Assembly (NCBI RefSeq): GCF_900116005.1
Contig: NZ_FOYI01000001.1
Coordinates: 186,001 to 250,000 of the forward strand
DNA length: 64,000 bases
Direction: 5' to 3'
Source of the DNA: Poseidonocella sedimentorum
Lineage (GTDB): Bacteria > Pseudomonadota > Alphaproteobacteria > Rhodobacterales > Rhodobacteraceae
The translations under genes and the position numbers were made by a program. Each line of letters opens with the position of its first letter. Position 1 is the first letter of the stretch. Below the pieces are notes generated by a model, which was given only the letters and a program-made list of their open reading frames with translations, ran no database searches and was not told the DNA's origin. Positions 17,173 to 26,626 of the stretch are shown one piece after another.

Positions 17173-17267
17173 GACGGGTCTCCAAACCAGATCTGGGGGG
17201 CGCGGGTGCGCAGGGCCCCGGCGGTATTCTGAACATGTTGTTGCGGCAGCGGGGGCAGGGCGCTCAT
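17169..17267 (-). CDS. 32-codon ORF between marR and the RND adaptor
   Basis: A small ORF of 32 residues, opening MSALPPLPQQHVQNTAG and ending QIWFGDPS. Its ATG (17265-17267) overlaps the marR stop as ATGA, and its stop overlaps the adaptor start as ATGA. It therefore exactly fills the gap between the two genes. That double overlap is what coupled translation looks like and is unlikely to arise by accident, although chance cannot be excluded. The peptide has no signal, no transmembrane helix and no family I recognise; it is proline- and glutamine-rich at the start. It may be a real small protein or only a ribosome-relay cistron. Confidence 0.5.
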   Translation of the reverse strand: MSALPPLPQQHVQNTAGALRTRAPQIWFGDPS

Positions 17268-17797
17268 TGCGGCTCCTCCCGGATTTCATCGGGCCGGACC
17301 GGGTCGCCCCCGGCGCGGGCCTGTGTTTCGTTGATTGTCTCGCGGGTCTCTGCGGGGCACGCGTCCGGGCACTCGGGTGCACCATCCACGGCGCGGCCAA
17401 GCAGGGCGCGCAGGGTCTGTTTGTCTTCGGGGCCGAGCGGGCCGATCAGCGCGCCGAGCGAGTCCGCCAGCACGCGCCGGTGCATCTTGACCGCATCGCG
17501 GCCCGCGCGGGTCAGCGACATCAGGCTCACCCGGGCATCCGAGGGCGCGGGCTTCCGCGTCACCAGATCGGCTCTTTCCAGCGCCTTCACGTCGCGCGTG
17601 ATCTGTGATTTGTCGCGCATCAAGGTCTCCGAAAGCTCCTTGAGCGAGAGCGTGCCCTCCTCGTCGAGCGTGATCAGCACCTGCGCGCCCGCAGGCCCGA
17701 TTGCCGCGAGGTTGCAGCGCAGCAGCCGACCGCGCAGCTCGCCGTGCAGGCGGCGCAGAAATCGGTGCAGCAGGACGGCGAGATGGGTGTCGGACAT
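17264..17797 (-). CDS. MarR-family transcriptional regulator of the RND operon
   Basis: A 177-residue winged-helix regulator. The MarR core is visible as helix-turn-helix LSLKELSETLMRDKSQITRDVKALERADLV (about 50-82) and wing residues DARVSLMSLTRAGRDA. Dimerisation helices flank it. A C-terminal tail of about 35 residues is rich in Pro, Glu and Cys (APECPDACPAETRE) and is unusual; the two cysteines could sense oxidation, though that is speculation. It is the first gene of the marR-small ORF-adaptor-permease operon. A palindrome overlapping the presumed promoter (17853-17871) is the likely self-operator, so ligands that release it would induce the pump. Confidence 0.9.
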   Translation of the reverse strand: MSDTHLAVLLHRFLRRLHGELRGRLLRCNLAAIGPAGAQVLITLDEEGTLSLKELSETLMRDKSQITRDVKALERADLVTRKPAPSDARVSLMSLTRAGRDAVKMHRRVLADSLGALIGPLGPEDKQTLRALLGRAVDGAPECPDACPAETRETINETQARAGGDPVRPDEIREEPQ

Positions 17798-17840
17798 GAA
17801 ATTCGGAGCTTTCCGCGCAGGGCTTTGTAGTGAAGCCCCT

Positions 17841-17871
17841 TAGCTAGGAATTTAATTGACACTGTCAACTA
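17841..17871 (-). promoter_or_regulatory. Promoter and palindromic operator of the marR-RND operon
   Basis: On the minus strand a consensus TTGACA (-35, 17863-17868) is separated by 16 bases from TAGCTA (-10, 17841-17846). A 19-bp imperfect palindrome, TAATTGACA-C-TGTCAACTA (17853-17871), covers the -35 box with eight of nine arm pairs matching. A MarR dimer bound there would block RNA polymerase. The marR start codon lies 44 bases beyond the -10. Confidence 0.65.
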
Positions 17872-18032
17872 GTTTGCCGCGCAATTTCGGAGCCAAAGCG
17901 CCTTTGCGCGTCTAAATCGCAGAGTTTGGTGACCAAATGATGACCATTTGCCCCTTTATCGCGCCCGGGATGCGCTGCGGCGATGGCGGCTTTGCACCAG
18001 CGTCAGGGCAGCATCGGCGGGCCAGCAGGGCG

Positions 18033-19547
18033 TCAGCCGGTGAAAAGATCCGCGTACCTGGCGCGGAGCTGCGCCTTCTGGACCTTGCCCATCGCGTTTC
18101 GCGGCAAATCATCCACCAAGATCATCTCGCGCGGCATCTTGAACCGGGCAAGTTCAGCCCGCGCGGCCGCGGTGATCGCGTCGATCTGCGGCGTGGCCCC
18201 CGGCTCGGGCACGAGAAGCGCCACCACGGTTTCGCCGAAATCGGGATGGGGCACGCCGATCACCGCGCTCTCGCGGATGCCGGGCTGGGCGTCGAGCAGG
18301 GTCTCGATCTCCTTGGGATAGATGTTGAGCCCGCCCGAGATGATCAGGTCCTTGGAGCGCCCGACGATGTGCAGATAGCCCGCCTCGTCGATGCGCCCCA
18401 GATCGCCCGTCTGGAAAAACCCGTTTTCGCGCAGCTCAGCGGCGGTCTTTTCCGGCATGTTCCAGTAGCCCGCGAAGACGTTGGGCCCGCGCACCTCGAT
18501 CTGTCCGATCTCTCCCTGCGGCAGGGGCGCGCCGCTCTCGGCCTCGGTGATCGCGACCTCGACGCCGGGCAGGGGCGGGCCCACGGTCCCGGCCCGGCGC
18601 GCGCCCTCATAGGGGTTGGAGCTGTTCATCCCGGTTTCGGTCATGCCGTAGCGCTCGAGAATCGCCTGGCCGGTGCGCTGCGCGAAGGCGGCGTGGGTCT
18701 CGGCGAGAAGGGGAGCGGAGCCGGAGACAAACAGGCGCATGTGCTCGGTCGCGGCGCGGGTCAGGCGCGGATCATCGAGCATCCGGGTGTAGAAGGTGGG
18801 CACGCCCATCATCGTCGTGGCGCGGGGCAGGGCCGCGAAGATCGCGTCGAGATCGAACCGCGGCTGGAAGATCATCGACCCGCCTGCGGCGAGGGTGATG
18901 TTGGTGGCGACGAAGAGCCCGTGGGTGTGGAAGATCGGCAACGCGTGGAGCAGCACGTCGTCGGCGGTGAAGCGCCAGGCCTCGACCAGCGTCAGCGCGT
19001 TCGTCAGAAGGTTCTCCTGCGTAAGCATCGCCCCCTTGGAGCGGCCGGTGGTGCCCGAGGTATAGAGCAGTGCGGCGAGATCGCTGTATGCGCGCGCGGC
19101 GGTTTGGAACCGGGGCGCTTCCTCGGCGGCCTTGGTCATGAGCGAACCTGCGCCGTCTGCGCCGAGGGTCTCCAGCCGGGCGCCCAGCGTGGCGCAGAGG
19201 GGCGCCAGCGCGGCCTCGTCACGCGTGTCGCAGACTACAAGGGCCGCGCCGCTATCCTCGATGAAATAGGCCAGCTCTGCGCCGGTATAGGCGGTGTTGA
19301 GCGGCAAGAAGACGAGCCCGGCCTGCGCGCAGGCGGCGTAGAGCGCGAGGGCGTCGGGCGACTTGGCCACCTGAACGGCGACCCGGTCCCCCGGGGTCAG
19401 GCCGAGACGTGCGGTGAGCCGGGCCAATCGCGCAGCGGTCTGGAGAAAAGCGTCGTACGTCAGGGTCTGGCCGTCCGGCAGATGCAGGAACGGATCGGAG
19501 CGGCCAACATGCGCGCCAAAAAGTGTATCGAAGAGCGGGTTGGTCAT
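18033..19547 (-). CDS. matB: Malonyl-CoA synthetase (malonate--CoA ligase) MatB
   Basis: An acyl-adenylate-forming ligase of 504 residues that makes malonyl-CoA from malonate, ATP and CoA. It follows the Rhodopseudomonas MatB pattern along its length: PLNTAYT near residue 80, the AMP-binding loop LYTSGTTGRSKGAML, HALPIFHTHGLFVA, MGVPTFYTRML, the RYGMTETGMNSSNPYEG motif, GDLGRIDEAGYLHI and the C-terminal catalytic lysine in DLPRNAMGKVQK. The start at the ATG at 19547 gives MTNPLFDTLFG, as in MatB; the longer frame adds unrelated residues. No malonyl-CoA decarboxylase or malonate transporter lies beside it. A methylmalonate activity is possible, since MatB is somewhat promiscuous. Confidence 0.88.
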   Translation of the reverse strand: MTNPLFDTLFGAHVGRSDPFLHLPDGQTLTYDAFLQTAARLARLTARLGLTPGDRVAVQVAKSPDALALYAACAQAGLVFLPLNTAYTGAELAYFIEDSGAALVVCDTRDEAALAPLCATLGARLETLGADGAGSLMTKAAEEAPRFQTAARAYSDLAALLYTSGTTGRSKGAMLTQENLLTNALTLVEAWRFTADDVLLHALPIFHTHGLFVATNITLAAGGSMIFQPRFDLDAIFAALPRATTMMGVPTFYTRMLDDPRLTRAATEHMRLFVSGSAPLLAETHAAFAQRTGQAILERYGMTETGMNSSNPYEGARRAGTVGPPLPGVEVAITEAESGAPLPQGEIGQIEVRGPNVFAGYWNMPEKTAAELRENGFFQTGDLGRIDEAGYLHIVGRSKDLIISGGLNIYPKEIETLLDAQPGIRESAVIGVPHPDFGETVVALLVPEPGATPQIDAITAAARAELARFKMPREMILVDDLPRNAMGKVQKAQLRARYADLFTG

Positions 19548-19678
19548 GGGCGCGGTCCCCCTGTCGAAATCGTGCGAGTCGCCAGAAGCTTTGCCACACG
19601 CTGCACGGGGCCGACAAGCGCGGCCCGACCGCCCGGGGCGGTTGCTCTCATCGAGCATGATATGTCGGGTGGTTTAAT

Positions 19679-19753
19679 TGGAGCGGGCGATGAGATTCGA
19701 ACTCACGACCCTTACCTTGGCAAGGTAATGCTCTACCCCTGAGCTACGCCCGC
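19679..19753 (-). tRNA. tRNA-Gly(GCC)
   Basis: On the minus strand the sequence starts GCGGGCGTAGCTCAGGGGTA, has an anticodon loop TTGCCAA with GCC as anticodon, and a T-arm with GTTCGAATC. The acceptor stem GCGGGCG/CGCCCGC is fully paired, and the 3' CCA is encoded (19679-19681). All cloverleaf elements are visible. It lies between the YrbL-like gene and matB. Confidence 0.97.
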
Positions 19754-19773
19754 ATCCATTGGGTGAGGCGTCA

Positions 19774-19800
19774 TTTATAAACCTGCGCGATTGGCTGCAA
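19774..19800 (-). promoter_or_regulatory. Candidate promoter of tRNA-Gly
   Basis: On the minus strand TTGCAG (19795-19800) and TATAAA (19774-19779) stand 15 bases apart, with the -10 ending 20 bases before the mature 5' end. The spacing is short for sigma-70, so the call is tentative. Confidence 0.4.
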
Positions 19801-19860
19801 GAGGAAAATTGAGCCGGGGAGAACTTTTCTTCGCGCCAGCCCCGGTCCCGGCCCGCGCGA

Positions 19861-20502
19861 TCAGGTTTCGAGGTGAAACGATCGGCGGGCCCGATCCCAC
19901 CGCAGGCCCTGATATTGCGCGGCATAGCGCTCGAAGCGGCTGTCGAGATGGCGGGCATTGGCGCGCTGGCTCCACAGATGCAGAGGGATGAGCGTGCGCT
20001 CGCCGAAGCCATCGATCATGATCGCATGGCCGGTGGCGGCCTCGTAAACGATATTGTGCGGCGCGAGATCGTTGGCGACGACACCGAGGCGATAGATCTC
20101 GGCGACGAAGTGATTGAGACTGCGCAGATGCTCCGCGGTGAACGCGCCGCTCTCGAGCAGATCGCGCATGGTGGGCGCAAGCTGGCCGTCGGGCGCGGTG
20201 ATCCGCTCGATCGACAGGCCCAGCCCTTCGGTTGTGCGCACCAGGCCCGCGCTCTCGACGATGGGCAGGCGCGGAATGCCGCCCGCCCGCCGGGTCACCT
20301 CGTAAACCATGCGCAACTCGCGCAGGTATTCCCATTCATAGGGCGGCTTGGTCAGGCGCTCCCAAAGCCCGCGCCGCGCCTCTTTCTTGCGCGTTCGCGG
20401 CATCAACACCTTGATGAGCTGGTTGCGCGCGGTCGGGTGTTCGAAAACAGACCGCTTTCCTCCGCGTCGAAGCACAGGTGCGTGGGACAGGTCGATGATC
20501 AT
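19861..20502 (-). CDS. YrbL-family (PhoP regulatory network) protein
   Basis: A 213-residue protein that matches the YrbL-PhoP_reg family, a kinase-like fold. Near residue 143 the segment VANDLAPHNIVYE resembles the catalytic loop of aminoglycoside-type kinases (D...N), and IMIDGFGERTLIPL resembles the metal-binding DFG region. The N-terminal part has KVLMPRTRKK in place of the lysine-bearing strand. In enterobacteria yrbL is PhoP- and BasR-regulated with unknown biochemical function; I infer nothing beyond a phosphotransferase-like fold. It is the first gene after two tandem palindromes at 20618-20668. Confidence 0.82.
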   Translation of the reverse strand: MIIDLSHAPVLRRGGKRSVFEHPTARNQLIKVLMPRTRKKEARRGLWERLTKPPYEWEYLRELRMVYEVTRRAGGIPRLPIVESAGLVRTTEGLGLSIERITAPDGQLAPTMRDLLESGAFTAEHLRSLNHFVAEIYRLGVVANDLAPHNIVYEAATGHAIMIDGFGERTLIPLHLWSQRANARHLDSRFERYAAQYQGLRWDRARRSFHLET

Positions 20503-20617
20503 CTTTGCTCCGGTTTCGATCTCAAGTCACTGCGCGGGCTATGGGTTCCGCGGCCCCTCGAGCCGGGTCTGCCTGCGCGTGCCGGAGATGGTAGCGCGCG
20601 GGTGGGGCCGGGGGAAT

Positions 20618-20668
20618 CGGAATGTGATCAATCACATTCCGGCACGGAAAATGATCGATCATTTTCCG
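20618..20668. promoter_or_regulatory. Two tandem 24-bp palindromes upstream of the YrbL-like gene
   Basis: The first (20618-20641) reads CGGAATGTGAT-CA-ATCACATTCCG, an 11-bp inverted repeat around two bases. The second (20645-20668) is a perfect palindrome, CGGAAAATGATC and its complement. Three bases separate them and their centres are 27 bp apart. They share the CGGAA...TTCCG ends. They lie between the lldD-like stop and the YrbL-like start, with no T-run after them, so they look more like paired operator sites than a terminator. Confidence 0.55.
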
Positions 20669-20695
20669 GTCGCCTTGGCTGTTGTGGCGCGACAG

Positions 20696-21844
20696 TCAGT
20701 CGATGAGGCGTTTGGGCAGATCTGACAAATCAGCGATGCCCAGTTGGCCGAGATTGGCGATGAGATCTGCGTGCAGGATATGGGCGAGGTGGGCCGGGCC
20801 GCGGGGGCCGAGTGCGCCGAGGGCGTAGTGCCAGGCGCTGCCGAGCATCACGAAATCCGCCCCGAGGGCCAGAGCGCGCAGGATGTCGAGTCCGCCGCTG
20901 ATGCCGCTGTCGAAGAGCAGGGGCAGCCCGGTCGCCGCGCGGATTGCCGGCAGTACTTCGACTGTGGATGGGGCGGCGTCAAACTGGCGCCCGGCGTGAT
21001 TGGAGATCCAGATCGCGTCCGCCCCGGCCGCTTCGAGCCGCGGCACGTCGGCGGCCTGCAGCACGCCCTTGACGATGAGCGGGCCGTCCCATTCAGCGCG
21101 GAGCGCGTCGAGGTAGCTCGCGTCGGGCGAGGTGCGTAGCATGTAGCCGGCGTGGGAGATGCTGGAGAGCCCGGCGGTCTTGCCGGCGTAGTCGTCGATC
21201 AGCGCCATCCGCGGCATGCCGTGGCGCAGCGTTCCAAGGGCCCAGGCCGGGCATGTGGCGATCTGGGCGAGGATCCGCGGGCTCAGGCGCGGCGGCGCGG
21301 TCAGGCCCGAGCGGACCTGTCGTTCGCGCCGCGAGGGCACCGGCACATCGACCGTCAGCACCAGCGCGCGGAACCCCGCCGCCTTGGCGCGCGCCAGCAT
21401 GTCGCGCCGCATGGCTGGATCGGGCGGCGGGTAGATCTGGAACCAGCCGTTGTCGCTCAGGTGCGGCGCGAGATCTTCCGGCCGCCGGGTCGCGACGGTC
21501 GAGAGCGCGTAGGGGATCCGGGCCTCCGTCGCGGCCTTGGCCAGAAGCCGCTCCGCATCAGGCCAGATGAGCCCCGACATCCCCACCGGCGCGATGCCGA
21601 AGGGCAGGGCGAAGCGCTGGCCCAGCAGGGTGGTCGAGAGGTCGGGCACCGTCTCGCCGTGGAGAATCGATGGCATGAAGCGCACGTCGTCGAGATGCTG
21701 GCGATTGCGGGCGCGGGTGCGTTCCTGCCCGGTTGCGCTGTCGAGGTATTCCCAGACGAAATGCGGGATGCGCCGGCGCGCCTTTGCGCGCAGGTCTTCA
21801 AGGCCGGGGTAAAGGGAGTCGAGATCCATGCGGCGCACATTCAT
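20696..21844 (-). CDS. FMN-dependent alpha-hydroxy-acid oxidase/dehydrogenase (LldD-like)
   Basis: A 382-residue TIM-barrel flavoprotein of the L-lactate dehydrogenase, glycolate oxidase and mandelate dehydrogenase family. The FMN and active-site residues are visible: PVGMSGLIWPDAE, the STVATRRPEDLAP segment, the WFQIYPPPDPAMRRD motif, LTVDVPVPSRRERQ, and the catalytic His283 with Arg286 in NHAGRQFD. These are followed by the FMN-phosphate site DSGISGGLDILRALALGADFVMLG. It oxidises a 2-hydroxy acid to a 2-keto acid, passing electrons to oxygen or to the respiratory chain. The substrate is uncertain; L-lactate is the default guess. It is divergent from dnaG, with 83 bases between. Confidence 0.87.
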   Translation of the reverse strand: MNVRRMDLDSLYPGLEDLRAKARRRIPHFVWEYLDSATGQERTRARNRQHLDDVRFMPSILHGETVPDLSTTLLGQRFALPFGIAPVGMSGLIWPDAERLLAKAATEARIPYALSTVATRRPEDLAPHLSDNGWFQIYPPPDPAMRRDMLARAKAAGFRALVLTVDVPVPSRRERQVRSGLTAPPRLSPRILAQIATCPAWALGTLRHGMPRMALIDDYAGKTAGLSSISHAGYMLRTSPDASYLDALRAEWDGPLIVKGVLQAADVPRLEAAGADAIWISNHAGRQFDAAPSTVEVLPAIRAATGLPLLFDSGISGGLDILRALALGADFVMLGSAWHYALGALGPRGPAHLAHILHADLIANLGQLGIADLSDLPKRLID

Positions 21845-21927
21845 ATGACGTCCCGGCGATGTCCAGATGGGATCGGCGCGCGGCGTCGCGTCTGGACAGC
21901 GGCGGTCGCCGGAGAGATACTCCGGCC

Positions 21928-23919
21928 ATGAGTCTCCCACCCGGATTTATTGACGAGCTGCGCAATCGCCTGAGCATGACCCAGGTCGTGGGCCGCAAGG
22001 TCATGTGGGATACGCGCAAATCCAACCAGGCCAAGGGCGACATGTGGGCCCCGTGCCCCTTCCACCAGGAAAAGACCGCGTCCTTTCACGTCGACGACCG
22101 CAAGGGATTCTACAATTGCTTCGGCTGCGGCGCGAAGGGCGATGTGTTCAAGTTCGTGCAGGAGACGGAAAACGCGAGCTTCATGGAGGCGGTCGAGATC
22201 CTCGCCCGCGAGGCCGGGATGCAGATGCCCGCACGCGATCCCAAGGCCCAGGAAAAGGCCGACCGGGCGACCCAGCTCGCCGACGTGATGGAAGAGGCGG
22301 TGAAGTTCTTCCGGCTCCAGCTCCGGACTGGCGCGGCCTCCGCGGCGCGGGCCTATCTCGACAAGCGCGGCATGGCGGCCGAGACGCAAGGCACATTCGA
22401 GATCGGCTATGCCCCCGCCGGCTGGCAGGGGCTCTTTGACCACCTGACGGCCAAGGGGATCGCGCCGCAGATGATGCTCGATGCGGGGCTCGTACGCGAG
22501 GGCAAGCAGGGCAACCGGCCCTATGATGTCTTCCGCGACCGGATCATCTTCCCGATCCGCGATCCGCGCGGGCGCTGCATCGCCTTTGGCGGCCGGGCGA
22601 TGGACCCGGATGACAACGCCAAATACCTCAACTCCCCCGCGACCCAGCTCTTCGACAAGTCGCGCACGCTTTACAACCACGGGCCGGCCCGTGCGGCGGC
22701 GGGGCGGGGCGCGCCGCTGATCGTTGCCGAGGGCTACATGGATGTGATCGCGCTCTCGGAGGCGGGGTTCGAGGGGGCCGTCGCGCCGCTGGGCACGGCG
22801 GTGACGCCGCAGCATCTGGACCTGTTGTGGCGCATCGCGCCCGAGCCGATCATCGCGCTCGATGGGGATACGGCGGGCCTGCGCGCGGCCTACAAGGTGA
22901 TCGACATTGCGCTGCCGCTGCTGGCCGCGGGCCGTGCGCTGCGCTTTGCGCTGATGCCCGATGGCATGGACCCGGACGATCTGATCCGCGCCAAGGGGCC
23001 GGAGGCGGTGCAGGGCGCGCTCGATGCGGCCGCGCCGCTGCTCTCGCTGCTCTGGCGGCGCGAGACGGAGGGGCGCGTCTTCGACAGCCCGGAACGCAAG
23101 GCCGCGCTCGACAAGTCCCTGCGCCAGGCGGTCTCGGCGATTCAGGACCCAGTGCTCAAAGGCCACTACGAGCGCGAAGTAAAGGACCTGCTCTGGCAGC
23201 TCTTCCGCAAACGCCCCGAGCGCGGCGCCTCCATGAACCGGCCGGGCGGGCAGAAACGCGGCGGGGCCTTCAAGACACAACCCATCGCGCCGCGCGCCAC
23301 CACCCGCGCCTCGCTGCTCGCGCGGGGCGACGAGGGCGCGCAAGACCGGCTGCGCGAAACCGTGATCCTCGCCACGCTGATTGCCACGCCCCAGGTGATC
23401 GAGGAATTCGAGGATCGGCTGGAGCGATTGCGCTTTTCGGAGCCGTCTCTTGCGCGCACGCGCGATGCGATCCTGCGCGCCGCAAACGCCGGTGCGGGGC
23501 AGGGAGCGGAGGCCTTCCGGGAGACTTTGATGCAAAATCTCGGGGCCGAGGCGCTTGAAAACCTGCTCACGGCTGACCATGTGGCGATCGTGCCCGCGGT
23601 ACGCCACCCGGGAAATGCGGAGTTTGCCCGATTGACGCTGGAAGAAGAGCTTACCAAGCTCGATGCTCATCGCGGCCTCGCCGCAGAGATTGCCGAGGCC
23701 TGCGAGGACCTCAGCGGCGCGGCGGATGAATCTGTGACATGGCGTCTGGGACAGGCCTCCGCCGCCGTGCTCAGCGCCACGCGCAGCCAGCAAGGGGACA
23801 GCACCGAGCACGACATCGCCGACAATGGCCTGCCGATTCGGCGCGACGAACGCGGCAAGCTGGATGACCTGCTGGCGCGAATCAGTCAGGGCCGGAGCGG
23901 CCCGACAGGGGAAAAATGA
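21928..23919 (+). CDS. dnaG: DNA primase DnaG
   Basis: A 663-residue bacterial primase that makes RNA primers for replication. The N-terminal zinc-binding domain has CPFHQEKTASFHVDDRKGF with the second pair in YNCFGCGAKG, giving a Cys-His-Cys-Cys site. The core domain follows, then the TOPRIM motif VAEGYMDVIAL and the acidic DGDTAGLRAA segment. The C-terminal third is the less conserved helicase-interaction domain. The start at the ATG at 21928 gives MSLPPGFIDELRNRL, the usual DnaG opening. Together with rpoD, 188 bases downstream, it forms the familiar dnaG-rpoD order of the macromolecular synthesis operon, here without rpsU. Confidence 0.97.
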   Translation: MSLPPGFIDELRNRLSMTQVVGRKVMWDTRKSNQAKGDMWAPCPFHQEKTASFHVDDRKGFYNCFGCGAKGDVFKFVQETENASFMEAVEILAREAGMQMPARDPKAQEKADRATQLADVMEEAVKFFRLQLRTGAASAARAYLDKRGMAAETQGTFEIGYAPAGWQGLFDHLTAKGIAPQMMLDAGLVREGKQGNRPYDVFRDRIIFPIRDPRGRCIAFGGRAMDPDDNAKYLNSPATQLFDKSRTLYNHGPARAAAGRGAPLIVAEGYMDVIALSEAGFEGAVAPLGTAVTPQHLDLLWRIAPEPIIALDGDTAGLRAAYKVIDIALPLLAAGRALRFALMPDGMDPDDLIRAKGPEAVQGALDAAAPLLSLLWRRETEGRVFDSPERKAALDKSLRQAVSAIQDPVLKGHYEREVKDLLWQLFRKRPERGASMNRPGGQKRGGAFKTQPIAPRATTRASLLARGDEGAQDRLRETVILATLIATPQVIEEFEDRLERLRFSEPSLARTRDAILRAANAGAGQGAEAFRETLMQNLGAEALENLLTADHVAIVPAVRHPGNAEFARLTLEEELTKLDAHRGLAAEIAEACEDLSGAADESVTWRLGQASAAVLSATRSQQGDSTEHDIADNGLPIRRDERGKLDDLLARISQGRSGPTGEK

Positions 23920-24107
23920 CCTCAGACTGAGAATTAATACAGAAAACACCCACTACCGGGTTTTCGAATCGCTCCAAGACGCTAAATGATTCGAAATCGC
24001 CGAATCACTTGCGCCCGACCTCGGGCGCGACAACCGACCGCGATACGAGCGCCACAGCACTTCGGCCCGCCCGAGGTCGCCCATCCATCCGCCGCGAGGA
24101 GCATTGC

Positions 24108-26084
<1,977 letters not shown>

Positions 26085-26626
26085 CCCGGGTCTAGTGATC
26101 AAACGGAAGCGCGCGGGCAAGCCCGCGCGCTACGCCTTTGAGTTGCGCCGCCTTCGGCGTCGCGCTGGCGCCCGTGGCAAACGCTGTTGCCCTTGTGCTA
26201 TCGGAATGGCATTTGGCGACAAACGAGAGCGCTCAAAACCGAGTGCCAAGGCAAACGCCACGCCCCCGCTTCTTCTCTTTAAAAATACTTCCGCCGGAGG
26301 CAAGCCGGCATCGCCGGCTTCCCCTCCTCGCCAACCTGTTGATTCGGGCCGGCCAGGGCACCACAGTCCAAACGACAGATTGTGACCTTAAAAGGGCAAC
26401 CCGGCGTATACATTCGTATGCCTACCCTCTGTTTCCGAAAAGAAACTTGCACAAGATTGTCGCAGTTCGCATTGTGGGCTTCCCGAAGTGTACAATAGCC
26501 TAAATGGTCGGTTTAACCGCCGCGCTTGCTATGCTCTATGCGCATCGGTGTCTTGTGGGCGAGCCCTGCATGCAACAAGCCGCGTCAAGCGGCGCAACCT
26601 CGTTCTGACGCAAGGGGGACGGACAT
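26085..26626. other. Gene-free stretch between rpoD and pntA
   Basis: The first half is filled by the family B composite repeat (26104-26317). The second half, from about 26340, is clearly more AT-rich and carries the upstream region of pntA, including a TACAAT hexamer at 26491-26496. I could not find a convincing -35 box for it. No reading frame here looks like a protein. Confidence 0.7.
26104..26317 (+). repeat. Family B composite repeat, copy 1
   Basis: Module 1 (26104-26178) begins with the hairpin GCGCGCGGGC-AA-GCCCGCGCGC and ends in CGCTGGCGCCCGTGGC. A spacer of about 86 bases follows, then module 2 (26265-26317), which reads in reverse as CTCCGGCGG, AAGTATTTTT and AAAGAGAAGAAG. Both modules recur, with the whole order kept, on the other strand at 51535-51709, but the spacer there is unrelated and only about half as long. 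Module 1 starts 19 bases after the rpoD stop. Confidence 0.8.

Noticed and set aside
17267-17400. N-terminal extension of the RND adaptor into the marR gene
   Set aside because: The longer frame has no signal or anchor and overlaps marR; the ATG at 17172 gives the right transmembrane anchor and ATGA coupling.
20618-20641. CRP/FNR-type binding site (TGTGA...TCACA)
   Set aside because: The half-sites are four bases apart rather than six, and the symmetric core continues outwards to CGGAA/TTCCG, so a standard CRP site does not fit.
21841-23949. A 702-codon frame antisense to dnaG
   Set aside because: Explained by dnaG on the plus strand; the frame has no recognisable protein features.
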